From Allolobophora icterica (lineage: Eukaryota; Annelida; Clitellata; Crassiclitellata; Lumbricidae): 64,000 nt of DNA. Below, piece by piece: positions 11,148-22,303 of the stretch. Numbering within the stretch: the first letter of the stretch is position 1; every line of letters starts with the position of its first letter. The position numbers were made by a program, and so were the translations under genes. The stretch lies in assembly GCA_963556255.1 (NCBI GenBank), contig OY744615.1, positions 10,683,115 to 10,747,114 of the forward strand, given 5' to 3'. The notes under the pieces were generated by a model. The model worked only from the letters and a program-made list of their open reading frames with translations. It was not told the DNA's origin and ran no database searches.

Positions 11148-12741
11148 CGATGACAGAGTGGAGGAAAACGAAGAAGCGATCACAACTGATTACGTCAAGG
11201 AACCAAAGATCATGGAGGCAGAGGTGGAATGGGCAATTACACAAATCAGAGACAACAAGACCCCAGGAGCAGACGAAATCCCTATTGAGTTGATCAAAGC
11301 GGCTGGAGATGGAGTGATAAGAGAGATAACAATACTGTGTTATCTGATTTGGGAGACTGAGGAGTGGCCGAAGGACTGGCAAACATCGATCTTTATACCC
11401 ATCTTTAAAAAAGGAGATGCTAAGGAATGCGAGAACTACAGAACCATTGCGCTAATAATATTAGATATGAGATATGAGATATTATCTCATACGAGCAAGA
11501 TACTCCTAAAGATAATCCACAAAGGGATGGAAGACACGATAGAGAGAGAGCTGCCGGCAAATCAAGCAGGATTTAGAAAAGGGAGAGGCACAAGAGACCA
11601 TATTGCAAACCTAAGATGGATAAAGGAAAGGCAGAGGGAATATGGACAAGAGGTACATCTTTGTTTTATAGATTACAGTAAGGCATTTGACTGCGTTAAT
11701 CATGCTCTGCTGTGGAAGACCCTGAGTGAAATGGGAATACCCATGCATCTGATAACTCTCCTCAAGAACCTGTATAGCAATCAGGTGGCGGTGGTCAGGA
11801 CAGAACATGGCGACACGGCAAGTTTTCGAATAAAGAAAGGAGTCAGACAGGGATGTATACTATCACCGTACCTATTCATTCTATATGCAGAAAGGATAAT
11901 GAGGGAGGCAGGTTTTGATGATGAGGCGGAGGGTGTGAGGATAGCTGGAAAGATAATTTAAGGTATGCGGACGACACAACACTGCTGGCGGGAAAAAAGG
12001 AGAAACTGAAGGATAACATCAGAAGGCTAAAACGTGCAAGCGAGAAAGCAGGAATGTACTTTAATATAAAAAAGACGAAGATAATGAACACTGAGAAGTG
12101 GAGGTACTTTGAGGTAGATGGGGAGGAGATAGAGGTGGTATCAAGCTTCTGTTTCTTGGGGCCATGGTGGAGAGTGAAGGTGGATGCGAACGAGAAATAC
12201 GACGGAGAATTACACTGGGGAAGACGGCAACGCAGGGACTGGAAAAAATATGGAAGGACAAATCAGTGAGTTTGGGAACGAAGACAAGAATTGTTAAAGC
12301 AATGATCTTACCAGTGGTGCTTTACGGATGCGAAACATGGACAAAAACCAAGGCATTGGAGAAGAAAATTGAGGCATGTGAAATGTGGATCTGGAGGAAA
12401 ATGTTGAGGGTTTCTTGGACTGAGAAGAGAACTAACGAGGATATCCTGGAAGAAATAGGACACTGGAGAGGGAGTTTGACGTTGGGGCAGAGAGCGTCCA
12501 GGCAGAAGATGCCATACTTTGGACATGTGATGCGTACAGATGGGCTGGAAAAGGAGATGATGTTGGCGTGTGGGGAGGGCAGGAGGAGGAGAGGACGACC
12601 AAGGAGGAGATGGATGGAGGAGATACAAGAGGCAATGAAGATGAACATCTCGGAGCTGAGAGAGGCAACGAGAAATCGGAGCACATGGAGAAGGTTGACC
12701 ATGACAGTCGCTAGGATTCAACGAATCGACAGCACAATTTG
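11148..12741 (+). mobile_element. 5'-truncated RTE-like LINE reverse transcriptase, frameshifted
   Basis: The element encodes reverse-transcriptase motifs GFRKGRGTRDHIANLRW, FIDYSKAFDCVNH, GVRQGCILSPYLF and an intact RYADDTTLL, then NIKKTKIMNT, VVLYGCETWT and a GRRRRGRPRRRWMEEIQ tail typical of RTE/BovB-like elements. Frame breaks occur near 11955 and 12165, and the endonuclease is missing. An exact 9-bp duplication ACTCTTACT flanks it (11139-11147, 12742-12750), inside a SINE-A copy. The stop codon lies at the very end of the element, fitting the short 3' ends of RTE elements. Confidence 0.85.
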
Positions 12742-12750
12742 ACTCTTACT

Positions 12751-12897
12751 AGGCCCTATCGTTGGAAGATGAGACTACGAGGGAGAGTACTGGCCATCCG
12801 CTCTCATATGCCGAGACTAAGAAAATGAAGTCGCTAACATTTAATATCCAAGATTCCTTAGGGCTAGCTAACGGAAAGCTCTTCTTTTTCTGCTCCT
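12751..12897 (+). repeat. SINE-A, 3' part (continues from about 11060-11138)
   Basis: Contains GAGACTACGAGGGAGAG, CTCTCATATGCCGAGACTAA and AAAATGAAGTCGCTAAC, the shared SINE-A tail, ending near a CTCTTCTTTTT run. It was split from its left part by the LINE insertion. Confidence 0.7.
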
Positions 12898-13018
12898 GTG
12901 ACGCTTTTTCAGATTAGAACCAAAATCTATCTGCGCGATTTAAGGCTATCATTTAAGCTTAAAAGAAAATTGTTGATGGGCATCGTTAGTCGCAAACTAG
13001 GGCCTGCATTCAGTAGGC

Positions 13019-13286
13019 CAGGGGTTCTCAAACTATTTTTATTGTACCCCCAGGTAAAAAAATCGAGTGTTTGCGTACCTCCAGTAAAGGTACCGTCTGA
13101 TCAGAAGCAACAGGCGAGCGCAAAGTTCCCTTGCAATTAGCGTACTAGGCCTACCATGGCACAGGTAGACAAAATTTAAAATAGAATTTTAAGAATGAAA
13201 TCATATCAAAGAACATTTTTCGCGTACCCCTTAGCGACACCTGGCGTACCCCTAGGGGTACGAGTACCACCGTTTGAGAACCCCTA
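13019..13286. mobile_element. hAT-like MITE, 268 bp
   Basis: Begins CAGGGGTTCTCAAAC and ends GTTTGAGAACCCCTA, an almost perfect terminal inverted repeat. It is flanked by an exact 8-bp duplication CAGTAGGC at 13011-13018 and 13287-13294. It has no coding content. TACCCC-type repeats inside resemble the fragment at 3765. Confidence 0.9.
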
Positions 13287-13309
13287 CAGTAGGCTATTCT
13301 ATGCGTTAT

Positions 13310-13520
13310 CGACGCTTTTATCTTATCTTATTTTATCTTATCTTATCTTATATGATTTTACATCTTATACAATCAATCCTATATGCTTACGCTTATACAG
13401 ACCTACATGCTAGATCTACAGTCCCTACATTAGCTACAAAAGACATATCCAATAATCCATGTATATAGCTTATATTAATCTTATACGGCAGATCCTATGG
13501 GCCTGTGCTTATACAGGCCT
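13310..13520. repeat. Low-complexity (TTATC)n-derived sequence
   Basis: Degenerate pentamer repeats (TTATCTTATTTTATC) followed by AT-rich sequence. No gene seen. Confidence 0.6.
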
Positions 13521-13654
13521 ACCGGTTTCTTATTAAGGGCAATTCGTGACAAAAAATAATTAATATTTCTATTTAATAACAATATTGTAGGCCCCTATAT
13601 AACATAATACCTATAATGACTTGCAATAGTATTAGTGAATATTATTATTATTAA

Positions 13655-15179
13655 TTAAATTTGTAACGCGCGCATGGTCACACCGAAATGTGAATCTGAG
13701 GCGCGGATAGTTAGTCGCCGGGATAAGATGCAGTTAGATATCCAAGTGTTTGAAAGCCAAGGAGAAATAGTGAGTTTTGAGTCTCTTTTTGAAGGTAGAA
13801 AGTGAATTTGAGCTACGAAGAGAGATTGGCAGTCGATTCCGTTCCTTGGGGGCAGAGACATGGAATGCACGCGAGCCCATAACTGTTCTGCATCTTGGCT
13901 CAGCTAAAAGGCCCGTACTTGACGATCGCAAGCAACGGGGAGGGATGTAAGGAGTTAGTAGTGATTGAAGGTAGGGAGGTGTGCCGGTGCTGAGGGCTTT
14001 ATATGTCAAACAGGCCAACTTGAATTTTATTCTGAACTCAACAGGAAGCCAATGCAGTTCATGGAGTAGGACCGAGGAGCTTGTTCGTAGTGGAACACGC
14101 AGTACCACACGAGCTAAGGAGTTTAGGATGCGTTGCAACCTGTTGAGTTCATGGTCTGAGATACCAGCAAAAACAGAATTAACATAATCAAGGCGAGAGG
14201 AAACAAGTGAACAGGCTATGGTTTGCGACATGTTCTTAGTAAGAGCCGATCTGATGTGACGTATTGCTCTGATATGATAGAAACAAGATTTACAAAGGTT
14301 TGTTATGTGTGGCCGAAATGTGAGCTTGCTGTCTAGGGTTACCCCAAGTGTTTTGACAGTGTCTGATAGTGGCACAGCAGTACCGGCGAGGTCGATGCTA
14401 GAAAGTGAAGGGAGAGAACGCAGGAGTTGGTGTGAACCAAACAAAATAGCCTCAGACTTGTCTGGGTTTATGGCCAAACCATTGAAACAGAACCATGCAT
14501 ACAAAGATGAGAGGCACTCCTCAAGTTTTAGTTTGCCAGACTGATCAGCGTGTGACAAGGCAATATGGAGCTGAGTATCAGCCGCATACTGTTGTAATTT
14601 GACTCCGAAGTTATTAGCTATACGACTGATTGGGGAGATAAAGATTGTAAATAATAAAGGGCCAAGGACAGATCCCTGTGGCACTCCAGCATTATAAACA
14701 GTGGGCTCAGACCGAGCGCTACCGATGCCAACCTGCTGATTCCGATTGCATAGGTAAGAAGCTAGCCAGTTTAAGGCTGTCCCAGAGACACCAAAGCTTT
14801 TGGAGAGTCTTGATAGGAGTAGTTGGTGGTCTACGGTGTCGGAGGCTGCACTGAGATCAAGGCAAACTGAGAGGCAGGCTTTTCCGTTGTCGACAGACGA
14901 GAATATGTTATCCAGTGTAGAGGCAAGAGCAGTTTCAGTGGAGTAACCTTCACGGTATGCTGACTGATAAGGACTGAAGTTGGGAGAGGAAGTGATGTGT
15001 TTCTTGATGCGCAAAAGAAAGAGACGTTCGAGGATCTTGGAAATGTTATTCAGGTTGGAGATAGGTCTGAAATTAGAAAGGTTGCTGGTGTCCAGGTCAG
15101 GTTTTTTAAGTAAAGGCGTGACTAAATCAGATTTGAAGCTGGACGGAAAACAACCTTCGGCAAAACACAGGTTAGCCAA
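13655..15179 (-). mobile_element. 5'-truncated L2/CR1-like LINE with one long open frame
   Basis: A 481-codon minus-strand frame (15179-13734) contains [58 protein letters not shown] and LHWLPVEFRIKFKL, the reverse transcriptase and C-terminal region of an L2/CR1-type ORF2, ending in a GSRAFHVSAPKERNRLP tail motif. The catalytic box reads YAADTQL rather than YADDTQL, replacing one of the two metal-binding aspartates. The endonuclease half is absent. It differs in sequence from the LINE at 6600-9960, so it represents another subfamily. Confidence 0.9.
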
Positions 15180-15359
15180 TAAAACCGGATTTTTAAGGTT
15201 TCTTAAACTATGGATATAGAGTTAGACGACATCTTATGGCAAAATATTAGTTGTATTATTAGTATTTTTAATTATCACGCATTTATTAAGCGTCAATATC
15301 TAATGCCTAATCATCAATCGAATAGGCCCTACGAAGTGTAGGATATCACGTCCTTTGTG

Positions 15360-15367
15360 TGACGTCA
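15360..15367. promoter_or_regulatory. CRE-like palindrome upstream of the F-box/propeller gene
   Basis: TGACGTCA within TGTGACGTCACA, 280 bp before the predicted ATG at 15647. It matches the CREB/ATF consensus. Functional use is inference. Confidence 0.4.
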
Positions 15368-15646
15368 CAATAATGTTTTACGGACGCCATTGTCTGTTTC
15401 AAGCCTTCGATAACGTTATTCTTTTATATCATTTTAAATGAATAACTTGCTTTTGAAGTATTGTATAACTTTTGTCGTAAGCGGTTTGCTTTTGCAATAG
15501 TAGCCTACTTTGGTTGTCTATATAGATCTTTATCGATTTGCTCAGCAATAACCTACAACCGTTTAGTGTTTCTTGCAATACTGACGTTCATTGTGACAAA
15601 AGGCGACGTTTGTTCTTCTGCTGTTCCTAATACTTTCCTTTATACT

Positions 15647-18600
15647 ATGTCGAAGAAACGAACATCAGCTGAATCCAAAAATGATGTGGAAACGAGTAAA
15701 GGCTCAGAATGTAAGTTGATATGATAACGTTTTTGAGAATGCGCTTTATAATTGTATGCAGTTTCATTGACTAAATAAGTTTTTTATGATGAATAGTTTG
15801 GAATGCCGGTCAGAACTTCTTAGTCAATCCTTCGCACACTTTTCTTTGTTAACCATTATTCAGTACCGGTAGTGTTGGCTTCACGCAAGCACACGCGCAG
15901 ACCAGCTTTTTTCATGGTACGGCATGTACACTTTACAGGGCTAAATATAAGAAATGTATAATGTTCTCATAATTGTTACAATATCAAATATGTTAGTTTT
16001 TTCCTATCGCATATCTCATGATATCTGTAGGCCTATAAAGTTTATTCTGTTAGTTCCGAGCAACAGAACTGTCACACTTTTCAAACTGTCCATAGTAGTA
16101 TTTTACTGACACTCTCCAATGTTTCACTATTGTATTCGCTTTTGTTATAAAATTCGGGCGTTTGTCTCGCACTAATAAAGATCACTTACTTTCTTGTTCT
16201 GCTTCTAGCACTATTCCAAAAAGAGGACGATGCTAAACGTGCAAAACTCGACTCACTGAGTAACACAAAGGTAGTTGCCCTGATTGTTCTCTAGTCAAAT
16301 AGCCTTATCATTACTCGATAGCATTTAAATTCGAAATCAAAGCAGCATTCGTGTGCTAAGGGGCCATCCATATATTACGTACACAAAAATGCGGGAAAAT
16401 TGGACCCCTCCCCCTGTTCGCAAGCGTACTTTCTTCCACCACCCCCACCCCCTGCGTACGTGCGCTTGACGCACACCCCCCCCCCGAAGACCAGCTGCAG
16501 AAAGTGTCTCGGCAGCGACTGTCTGCACTTTAGGCCAGATTATTGAAGGATGAGTGAGGGCCAATATAGACAAATTATAGGTGTCTCGTTCACTGCACAG
16601 AATAACTGCGCATGGCTTTTATATAATGTAATAAAATGCCATCGGACGACTATAGGACAATACAAAGTTATAAATAGGCTAATGTGGACGTCATAATTAG
16701 AAATTTATTTTGTGTACATACACATTTTGTCCCCCTCCCCCCCCCCGTTCGCACCCGTACGCAAAATAGCCAAAATCCGACCCCCGACCCCCTAATTGCG
16801 TACGTAATATGTGGATGGCCCCTAATGCGTCACATCCGTCGCCAGTTTTAACAGAATATAGTGTTTCAGTCTATCGAAATGCCTTGGCGATCCTGTTTTC
16901 CTTAGCCGTCGTACACCGGGCTCCGTGTACGTTGTTCATGACTCGTGTGAATCTTCGATCGAGGTTTCCATCATATTGAGTGAAGGCTGTGTAGCGACTT
17001 AGTCGCTGATTAATGCTATCTCATATTATCAGCACAATGATGGATCTACAATGGTGAAGCTTTCCGATTTAAAAAATGGTTAAAATGTAAATAATTGAGA
17101 AAAATTCAATAATCTCTAGAAGGTCGTAAAATATGAGAAAATTTGAAGCTGCTTAATAATACCAACTACATAAAAACCTTCAAAGAATCAGCTGTGATGT
17201 AAGCAGTAAGTTCTTGACTGCGTTCAGTTCGTCTAAGTATTTTTAAATTCAGCTTAACCTGATATAAATTGGCATTGAAAAGTGTGCTCAAAATGCATTG
17301 CTTTCATCTCCTTCAAAATTACTCCACTTGGTTGATTTATGCTGAAGAGCTCTAAAGAATTATGATAATTTAATGTGATGTATTATGTTAACGTTTACGT
17401 GTAGCTACAAGATCTACCGATCGAGCTACTTGAATGTATCCTCATTAAAGCCGTAGTTACGGAAGTGAAGGGTATGAAGCTGGCCAAGAGTGTGTGGAAA
17501 GAAAAGGCTGATCTTGTGATGAGCAGACTTAGAAATGTCTGTTCGCAATGGAACAGCATCCTTACGACCAACTTCTTTCGAAACGAAGTTCACAGAAGTC
17601 TTGGCAACACTGGTTAGTAATAAAATTCCTGTATATTGATCATGCATACGATTAACGAAATCTTGAAACTGAATTCACGATCATTGCGTAAGTTTTGACC
17701 CTTAGGCTAACTGTCAGGCAACCATGAGTGTGAAGTGCTAGTAGGCCTAACTTTATTTTCTTAGCTTCGGCATATTAGTCCACAAACTCGGTAGGCCTAT
17801 ACCTGCTCATTGAGTGTGACCTCTATAGAATTGTGTTCGATAAAAAAAAAACGAAATCCAATTTCTGCCTTGGCTGGGATATGAACCTAGAGCTTTAATT
17901 TGACAATCTATGACGGTAACTATATCTGAGAAACATTTCCATAGAAATATATAATGTGACCAAGTCTAGACAAGTTGCAGCTCATATATTGGCGCACGTC
18001 TGCAGGTCTGCATTAGCTGCACGCCAATTCAAAGTGGGATCAGGCTCCTCTATCTATCACCCCGGACTTTCCACTCAAAAATAAAGTCTCAGCTTTTCAA
18101 TAGTTCCTGCTGTAGCCTATCTGATCCTCACCCTTCCAATTCTTCTCTACCTAAACGACAACAGCCTTAGCAGCCTTTCTGCATCCTCTCTTGATCAGGA
18201 CCTCCTGGAAACCGGATTAGGACCTACTTTTGCCTTTTTCCTACCCTTTGGAAACCTCTCTGACTTGACGCAGCGCTCGTGAATATGCGAGTAGATCTGG
18301 GTGGGTAGCAGGCGAATAGCTGGCGAATGTAAGAGGGTTGAGAGGTTTGAAGGGCGTTTTAGGTAAGAGATACGGCTATATTGTAATTGGACTCTTAACC
18401 AATGCAGTTATTTGACATTAAAAATTTCGTTTATTTTAATTTAAATTTGCATTTCATTTAACTTGATGCTTTCTAACTAATCTTTTCACTTATGTTTCTT
18501 GATGATAATATGTCGCCGTTTTATAAAAGTTTTTAACACGTTGCATTTCATTTGTTCACGTTTCATGGGTTTCTAAGTTTCCAGTTCCCTGTAGCCTATA

Positions 18601-19624
18601 TTCCACTCCAAGCAACGTGTATAATACAGTCAATCGTTTTCAAACTTATAAATGCATGCATGCATTTTTGATAATAATTATATGTAGATGTTTTAGAACG
18701 TTGCTTTACTCTGGTTTATTTCTTTTGCGCAATAATTCAAGCAGAGTAATGTTTTTAGCTCTGGAGACGATTCGTTTGGAAGTTTTGCATCAGCCTTCGA
18801 TTCCCCTTATCGCCTTCGACGTTACTACAACGAAAGACGAAATGTTTGTGGTGTGGAGACAAGACCTTGAAAACTATTTTATTAATATTTACGACCGTAA
18901 CAATCTTGCAGAGGTGAAAGATGTCATCTCGCTACCAGGAATACTTCCGGGGGGCATGGCAGCTTGCAGTGTGTCAAACTGTGTTTATGTACCAAACGGG
19001 GAATGGCGTTGCCCTATAATCTTTCGCATTGTGAAAGACGCAAATCAGTTTACTATATCATCATGGATAACTGATCTGAGACTGCAAACATCTTCAATAT
19101 CCGTATCCGCTGATGGTAGCCTAATAATTCTTTCAATGCAGCAGGGGTGGCCGAATTATTATACTTTGGTAAGCATATATAATGCGAATGGTTCCTTGCA
19201 GCATGAAAGAATGTTATCCGCAGATATTTATGGGTTCAGATACGTTGGCAACGTAATTCAAAAGCCAAATGGAAACCTTGTATTGGTTTCTGCTAACGAC
19301 CAACATGAAGCAAAGTTATTGGAAATCGATACGAGTGGGACAATTCTACGACGATATCAATCATCACTCAGATCAAATAGTAGTGTGAATTTTGTGAATG
19401 ATGGTAGAATTGTGTTAAATGACCCAAACAAAGGAATCGAGCTTCTAGATTCTGAATTTAATATTCTGAATATTACAGGTCCGCACTTTGTTTTCACGGA
19501 AGGAATCCAGTATAGTAGCGAGAGAAATGAGGTAGTGGGTATTTCCATGCAAGCATGTATGTTTGATGGTCATGAGAACCGGGTGTCCAGCGTTTTAACG
19601 ATCTTTCGTTTCACAGAAGAATGA
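15647..19624 (+). CDS. F-box-like/beta-propeller protein (member B), four-exon model
   Basis: Exons inferred from splice sites and phase: 15647-15710, 16209-16270, 17405-17612 and 18747-19624, giving about 403 aa. Exon 1 encodes MSKKRTSAESKNDVE and ends at GTAAGT. Exon 2 adds DDAKRAKLDSLS, resembling a Myc-type nuclear localisation signal. Exon 3 encodes LQDLPIELLECILIKAV, then LRNVCSQWNSILTTNFF, the pattern of an F-box (LP.E.L..IL ... VC..W) with an insertion between its halves. Exon 4 is a propeller of about six blades (VSIYNANGSLQHER, LLEIDTSGTILRRY, IELLDSEFNILN). If real, it would act as an SCF ubiquitin-ligase substrate receptor. The exon 3-4 join is weakest: it needs a GAG acceptor at 18746. 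Introns hold a MITE, a SINE and a LINE fragment. Confidence 0.6.
16360..16822. mobile_element. PIF/Harbinger-like MITE, 463 bp
   Basis: Terminal inverted repeats GGGGCCATCCATATATTACG and CGTAATATGTGGATGGCCCC, flanked by TAA on both sides, as expected for PIF/Harbinger (TWA duplications). It lies in intron 2 of the F-box/propeller gene. The interior has G/C homopolymer runs and no transposase. Confidence 0.85.
17690..17930 (-). repeat. SINE-A copy, minus strand
   Basis: The tail (reverse of GAAAATGAAGTCGCTAA-like sequence) lies at the left; the tRNA-like B-box region (GGGATATGAACCTAGAGC, reversed) lies at the right. The copy is diverged. Confidence 0.6.
17975..18300 (+). mobile_element. 3' end of an L2-like LINE
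   Basis: Carries a degenerate ORF2 tail (FPLKNKVSAF, compare FHSKLKSHL) and one copy of the 66-bp unit (TGGAAACC..ATTAGGACCTAC). It then runs into GCAGCGCTCGTGAATA, as in the LINE at 6600-9960. It lies in intron 3 of the F-box/propeller gene. Confidence 0.65.
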
Positions 19625-19735
19625 ACCACGTCGAACTTTCGTCGATAGGACGTTAACGATATAGGGACACTTTATTTTAAATAGTTTTGACGTTTGTGGT
19701 GCAATGTTCGCATCCTAGTTCCTTTTATCTATATA

Positions 19736-20057
19736 CATAGGCGTAATTTGTGGGGGGTACGAGGGGTACCCGTACCCCCCACTTTTTGGACTGGGGGGTA
19801 CTGTACCCCCCACTTTTTAAACAATGTCAATTAATATTTTATTATTGTGCCTTCCCAGAGAATGCAGTCTCTGCCAAAGTGCGAAACTACTTAGATACAC
19901 AGGTAAACGGAGAGCCAAAATTAATGAGAATACTGACAGGGAATATATTAAAAATGGCCACCATGCGAAAAGCGAAAGTGGAGAAGAAATTGGTACCCCC
20001 CACTTTTTAGCCAAAGTATTGGTACCCCCCACTTTTTAAACTAAAGTTACGCCCATG
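19736..20057. mobile_element. MITE present only in duplication copy 2
   Basis: Ends CATAGGCGTAA and TTACGCCCATG are inverted, flanked by TCTATATA on both sides (19728-19735, 20058-20065). The interior has repeated TACCCCCCACTTTTT motifs. Copy 1 has the empty site at about 1095-1110, so the insertion postdates the duplication. Confidence 0.85.
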
Positions 20058-20883
20058 TCTATATATCTTTAAACAACTACCTTGAAATTCATTTGATAGA
20101 TATGCCTACGATGACAATTCACGTAACTTAAAGGTGCAATAATTTCCTTATTCTTTTCTTCGTGTGCTTTGTTTTTTGACGTTCTCTTCTTACCTCTAAT
20201 AAAATTAGTAGAAACAAAGGATGGTGTGCTATCCGCGAACTCGGTGATAATTTTGTTTCAATTAAATAGGGCCTGTTAAATGAAACGCAAACACCTTACT
20301 ACGCGTGTTAGTTATTTGAAATTAGGCTTCCATAAATTACAAAGAAAAAGTTTGGAGCAGCCAAGTTACCAATATTGATACGGCACTCCTCACAGTCTCA
20401 ATAATCGCCGAGGAGGTGGAAGCCAAATTTAAGATAAATTCTTGACTTCATCCTAGTAAATGGCTTCTGACACTGCTAAAGCTATTGCTTGTAGTTTAAT
20501 TAAGGCTGCCGAGGAGGTTGTCAACATTGCGCCAGGCCTATGACTTGAGGTATGCTTGCGGATGGCTCTCATCACAGGCATAAATTTGTTAAAAATATTG
20601 GGGGCATTTGGTTATTCATTCTACACTTGTTGCATTGGGTGTACAGTCCATCTCAATTATTTAGGGGGCACTTGCCCGGGCTGCCCCCCAGAGTCTACGC
20701 CTATGGCTCTTATAGTCTGACATGCCGCTTAGCCTCAGTCAGAACCTCAAGTCAATTATTCAATGGCATAAGCTGGTGTGCCTCGTGAACGTTGACTTTC
20801 CATGAAGTAAAAAACAGTTGGATACCATGTTTGTGTCGCCTCAACGCTTGTTCTACTGAAGATTATGGTGTCAGCCCTTCACC

Positions 20884-20961
20884 ATGTCGAAGAAGCGAAC
20901 ATCAGCTGAATCCAATAATGACGAGCAAACGAATGAAGGCTCAGATTGTAACTTAAACTAA
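20884..20961 (+). pseudogene. Second relic of exon 1 of the F-box/propeller family
   Basis: Encodes the same MSKKRTSAESNNDEQ peptide as the relic at 1926, with the same GTAACT change at the former donor. No F-box or propeller exon follows before the PGAP6 gene, so the array seems to end here. Confidence 0.6.
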
Positions 20962-21261
20962 GGGAGTTTTTTGCGAATGAACAACCACAATTTGTCAAGT
21001 CGAATCGTGAACTGAGTCATGCTCCTATAGGCCTAGTGCTGATTTTCTGCTTTGAGTTGACCTCGAGTCCGTTTCAATTGGGTCTAGCCTTCACAACCGA
21101 GTTATTGGGTTTCATTAGGTATTTCTGGGTTTCATTGGGTGTCATTGGACTTCAGAGTGCTTTAACCAATCTACCAATATGAAACAAATTTACATGTAAA
21201 CAAAACGCCCCATTTAATACGCTTTAGCGTAACACAGGAAGCCTCTGCTGACTGTCCAGAC

Positions 21262-21578
21262 CAGAGGTGAGAAAAGTTTTTTTCGGATTTTGGTTTTAAA
21301 CCAAAAAAAAGAAAACCACAAAAAATAAAAAAATAAAATTTCTTATTTTTGTAGAAGTTATTTTAATAACATTGATTTAATGATTTTAATTTTAATTTTC
21401 GGAATTCTTAACTGAATTAAACTGAGTTGGAGCTCATGTCCATGCCTTTTTTATGATTTTTATGATCCGAAAACCGTAAATCTTAAAAACAACCAAACCA
21501 ACAAAAACCATGAAAAAAAACGAGAAAAAAACAACAAAAAACAACTTTTCACATTGAAAAAACTGTTTTGCACCTCTG
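21262..21578. mobile_element. hAT-like MITE, 317 bp
   Basis: Starts CAGAGGTGAGAAAAG and ends TTTTGCACCTCTG. It is flanked by the exact 8-bp duplication GTCCAGAC (21254-21261, 21579-21586). The interior is very A/T-rich with AAACC and AAAAA runs. Confidence 0.9.
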
Positions 21579-21894
21579 GTCCAGACCCCATCCCTCCAAT
21601 ATTTTGAACAAGTTTACGCCAGTGGAGAGGGGCCTAGGCCTATTCGTTGCGCTGCATGTGTTGTAGATCTCCGTTAGTTTGATAGTCTTGATAGATGTTC
21701 TTACACTGAGTTTCTTCTCAATCGAAAACCGATAATTTTGCTCTTCACGCAGACCATGCAGTCCGATCTTTGCATAAGAGCTGCTACACACAGGGAGAAC
21801 GGTGCTTCTTTAATGTTCGTGTAGTTTATACCTTACCTAGGCCGGTATATGCTGATATAGGCCTTACGTTAAGTAAGACACATCATACAATAGG

Positions 21895-22120
21895 GCCTAG
21901 GCCCTACAATACAAAACAACTGTATTTGCTATTGCCCTCCTTCCAAAGTTCAGAAGTGCACACGATCATACGCAGGATTGTAAGTGAAGAATTTGCTCAA
22001 GGTCCTACGCAGTAACCACCTCGGACGAAGCTCTAACCCGTAGGCCCTAGGCCTACTCGAACTCAACGAGCGCTTTAACCAATCTACCAGCGTGCCACAC
22101 CTTGAGCAAGCCCTTATGCA
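21895..22120 (-). repeat. SINE-B copy, minus strand, diverged
   Basis: Contains GAAGAATTTGCTCAAGGTCC and AGCTCTAACCC followed by GAGCGCTTTAACCAATC, the reversed SINE-B head (B-box GGTTCGAGCC and GGTTAGAGCG). It lies directly upstream of the PGAP6 start. Confidence 0.6.
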
Positions 22121-22303
22121 CAATTACTAAGAGCCATCGATTGACGTTTGGTCATTTTATCGTGGAGCCAAATGAATATAGACGTGATGACATTGTATTG
22201 TTTGGTATTAGGCCTATTTTGGCTGAAGAATATGTAATGGCGCTAAACAAAATTTAGCATTATTAATTCCCATCAGGGACTTTACGTTGCGAAGCCATGA
22301 GAA

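Larger units (their letters stand above)
18626..21165 (+). repeat. Segmental duplication, copy 2
   Basis: Homologous to 1-2925 from TACAGTCAATCGTTTTCAAAC through the propeller exon, the conserved block and the exon-1 relic. It carries a 322-bp MITE (19736-20057) that copy 1 lacks, and lacks the copy 1 insert at 2110-2850. Confidence 0.9.

Noticed and set aside
12308..12721. Minus-strand frames opposite the RTE-like reverse transcriptase
   Set aside because: Antisense shadows of the coding sequence of the LINE.
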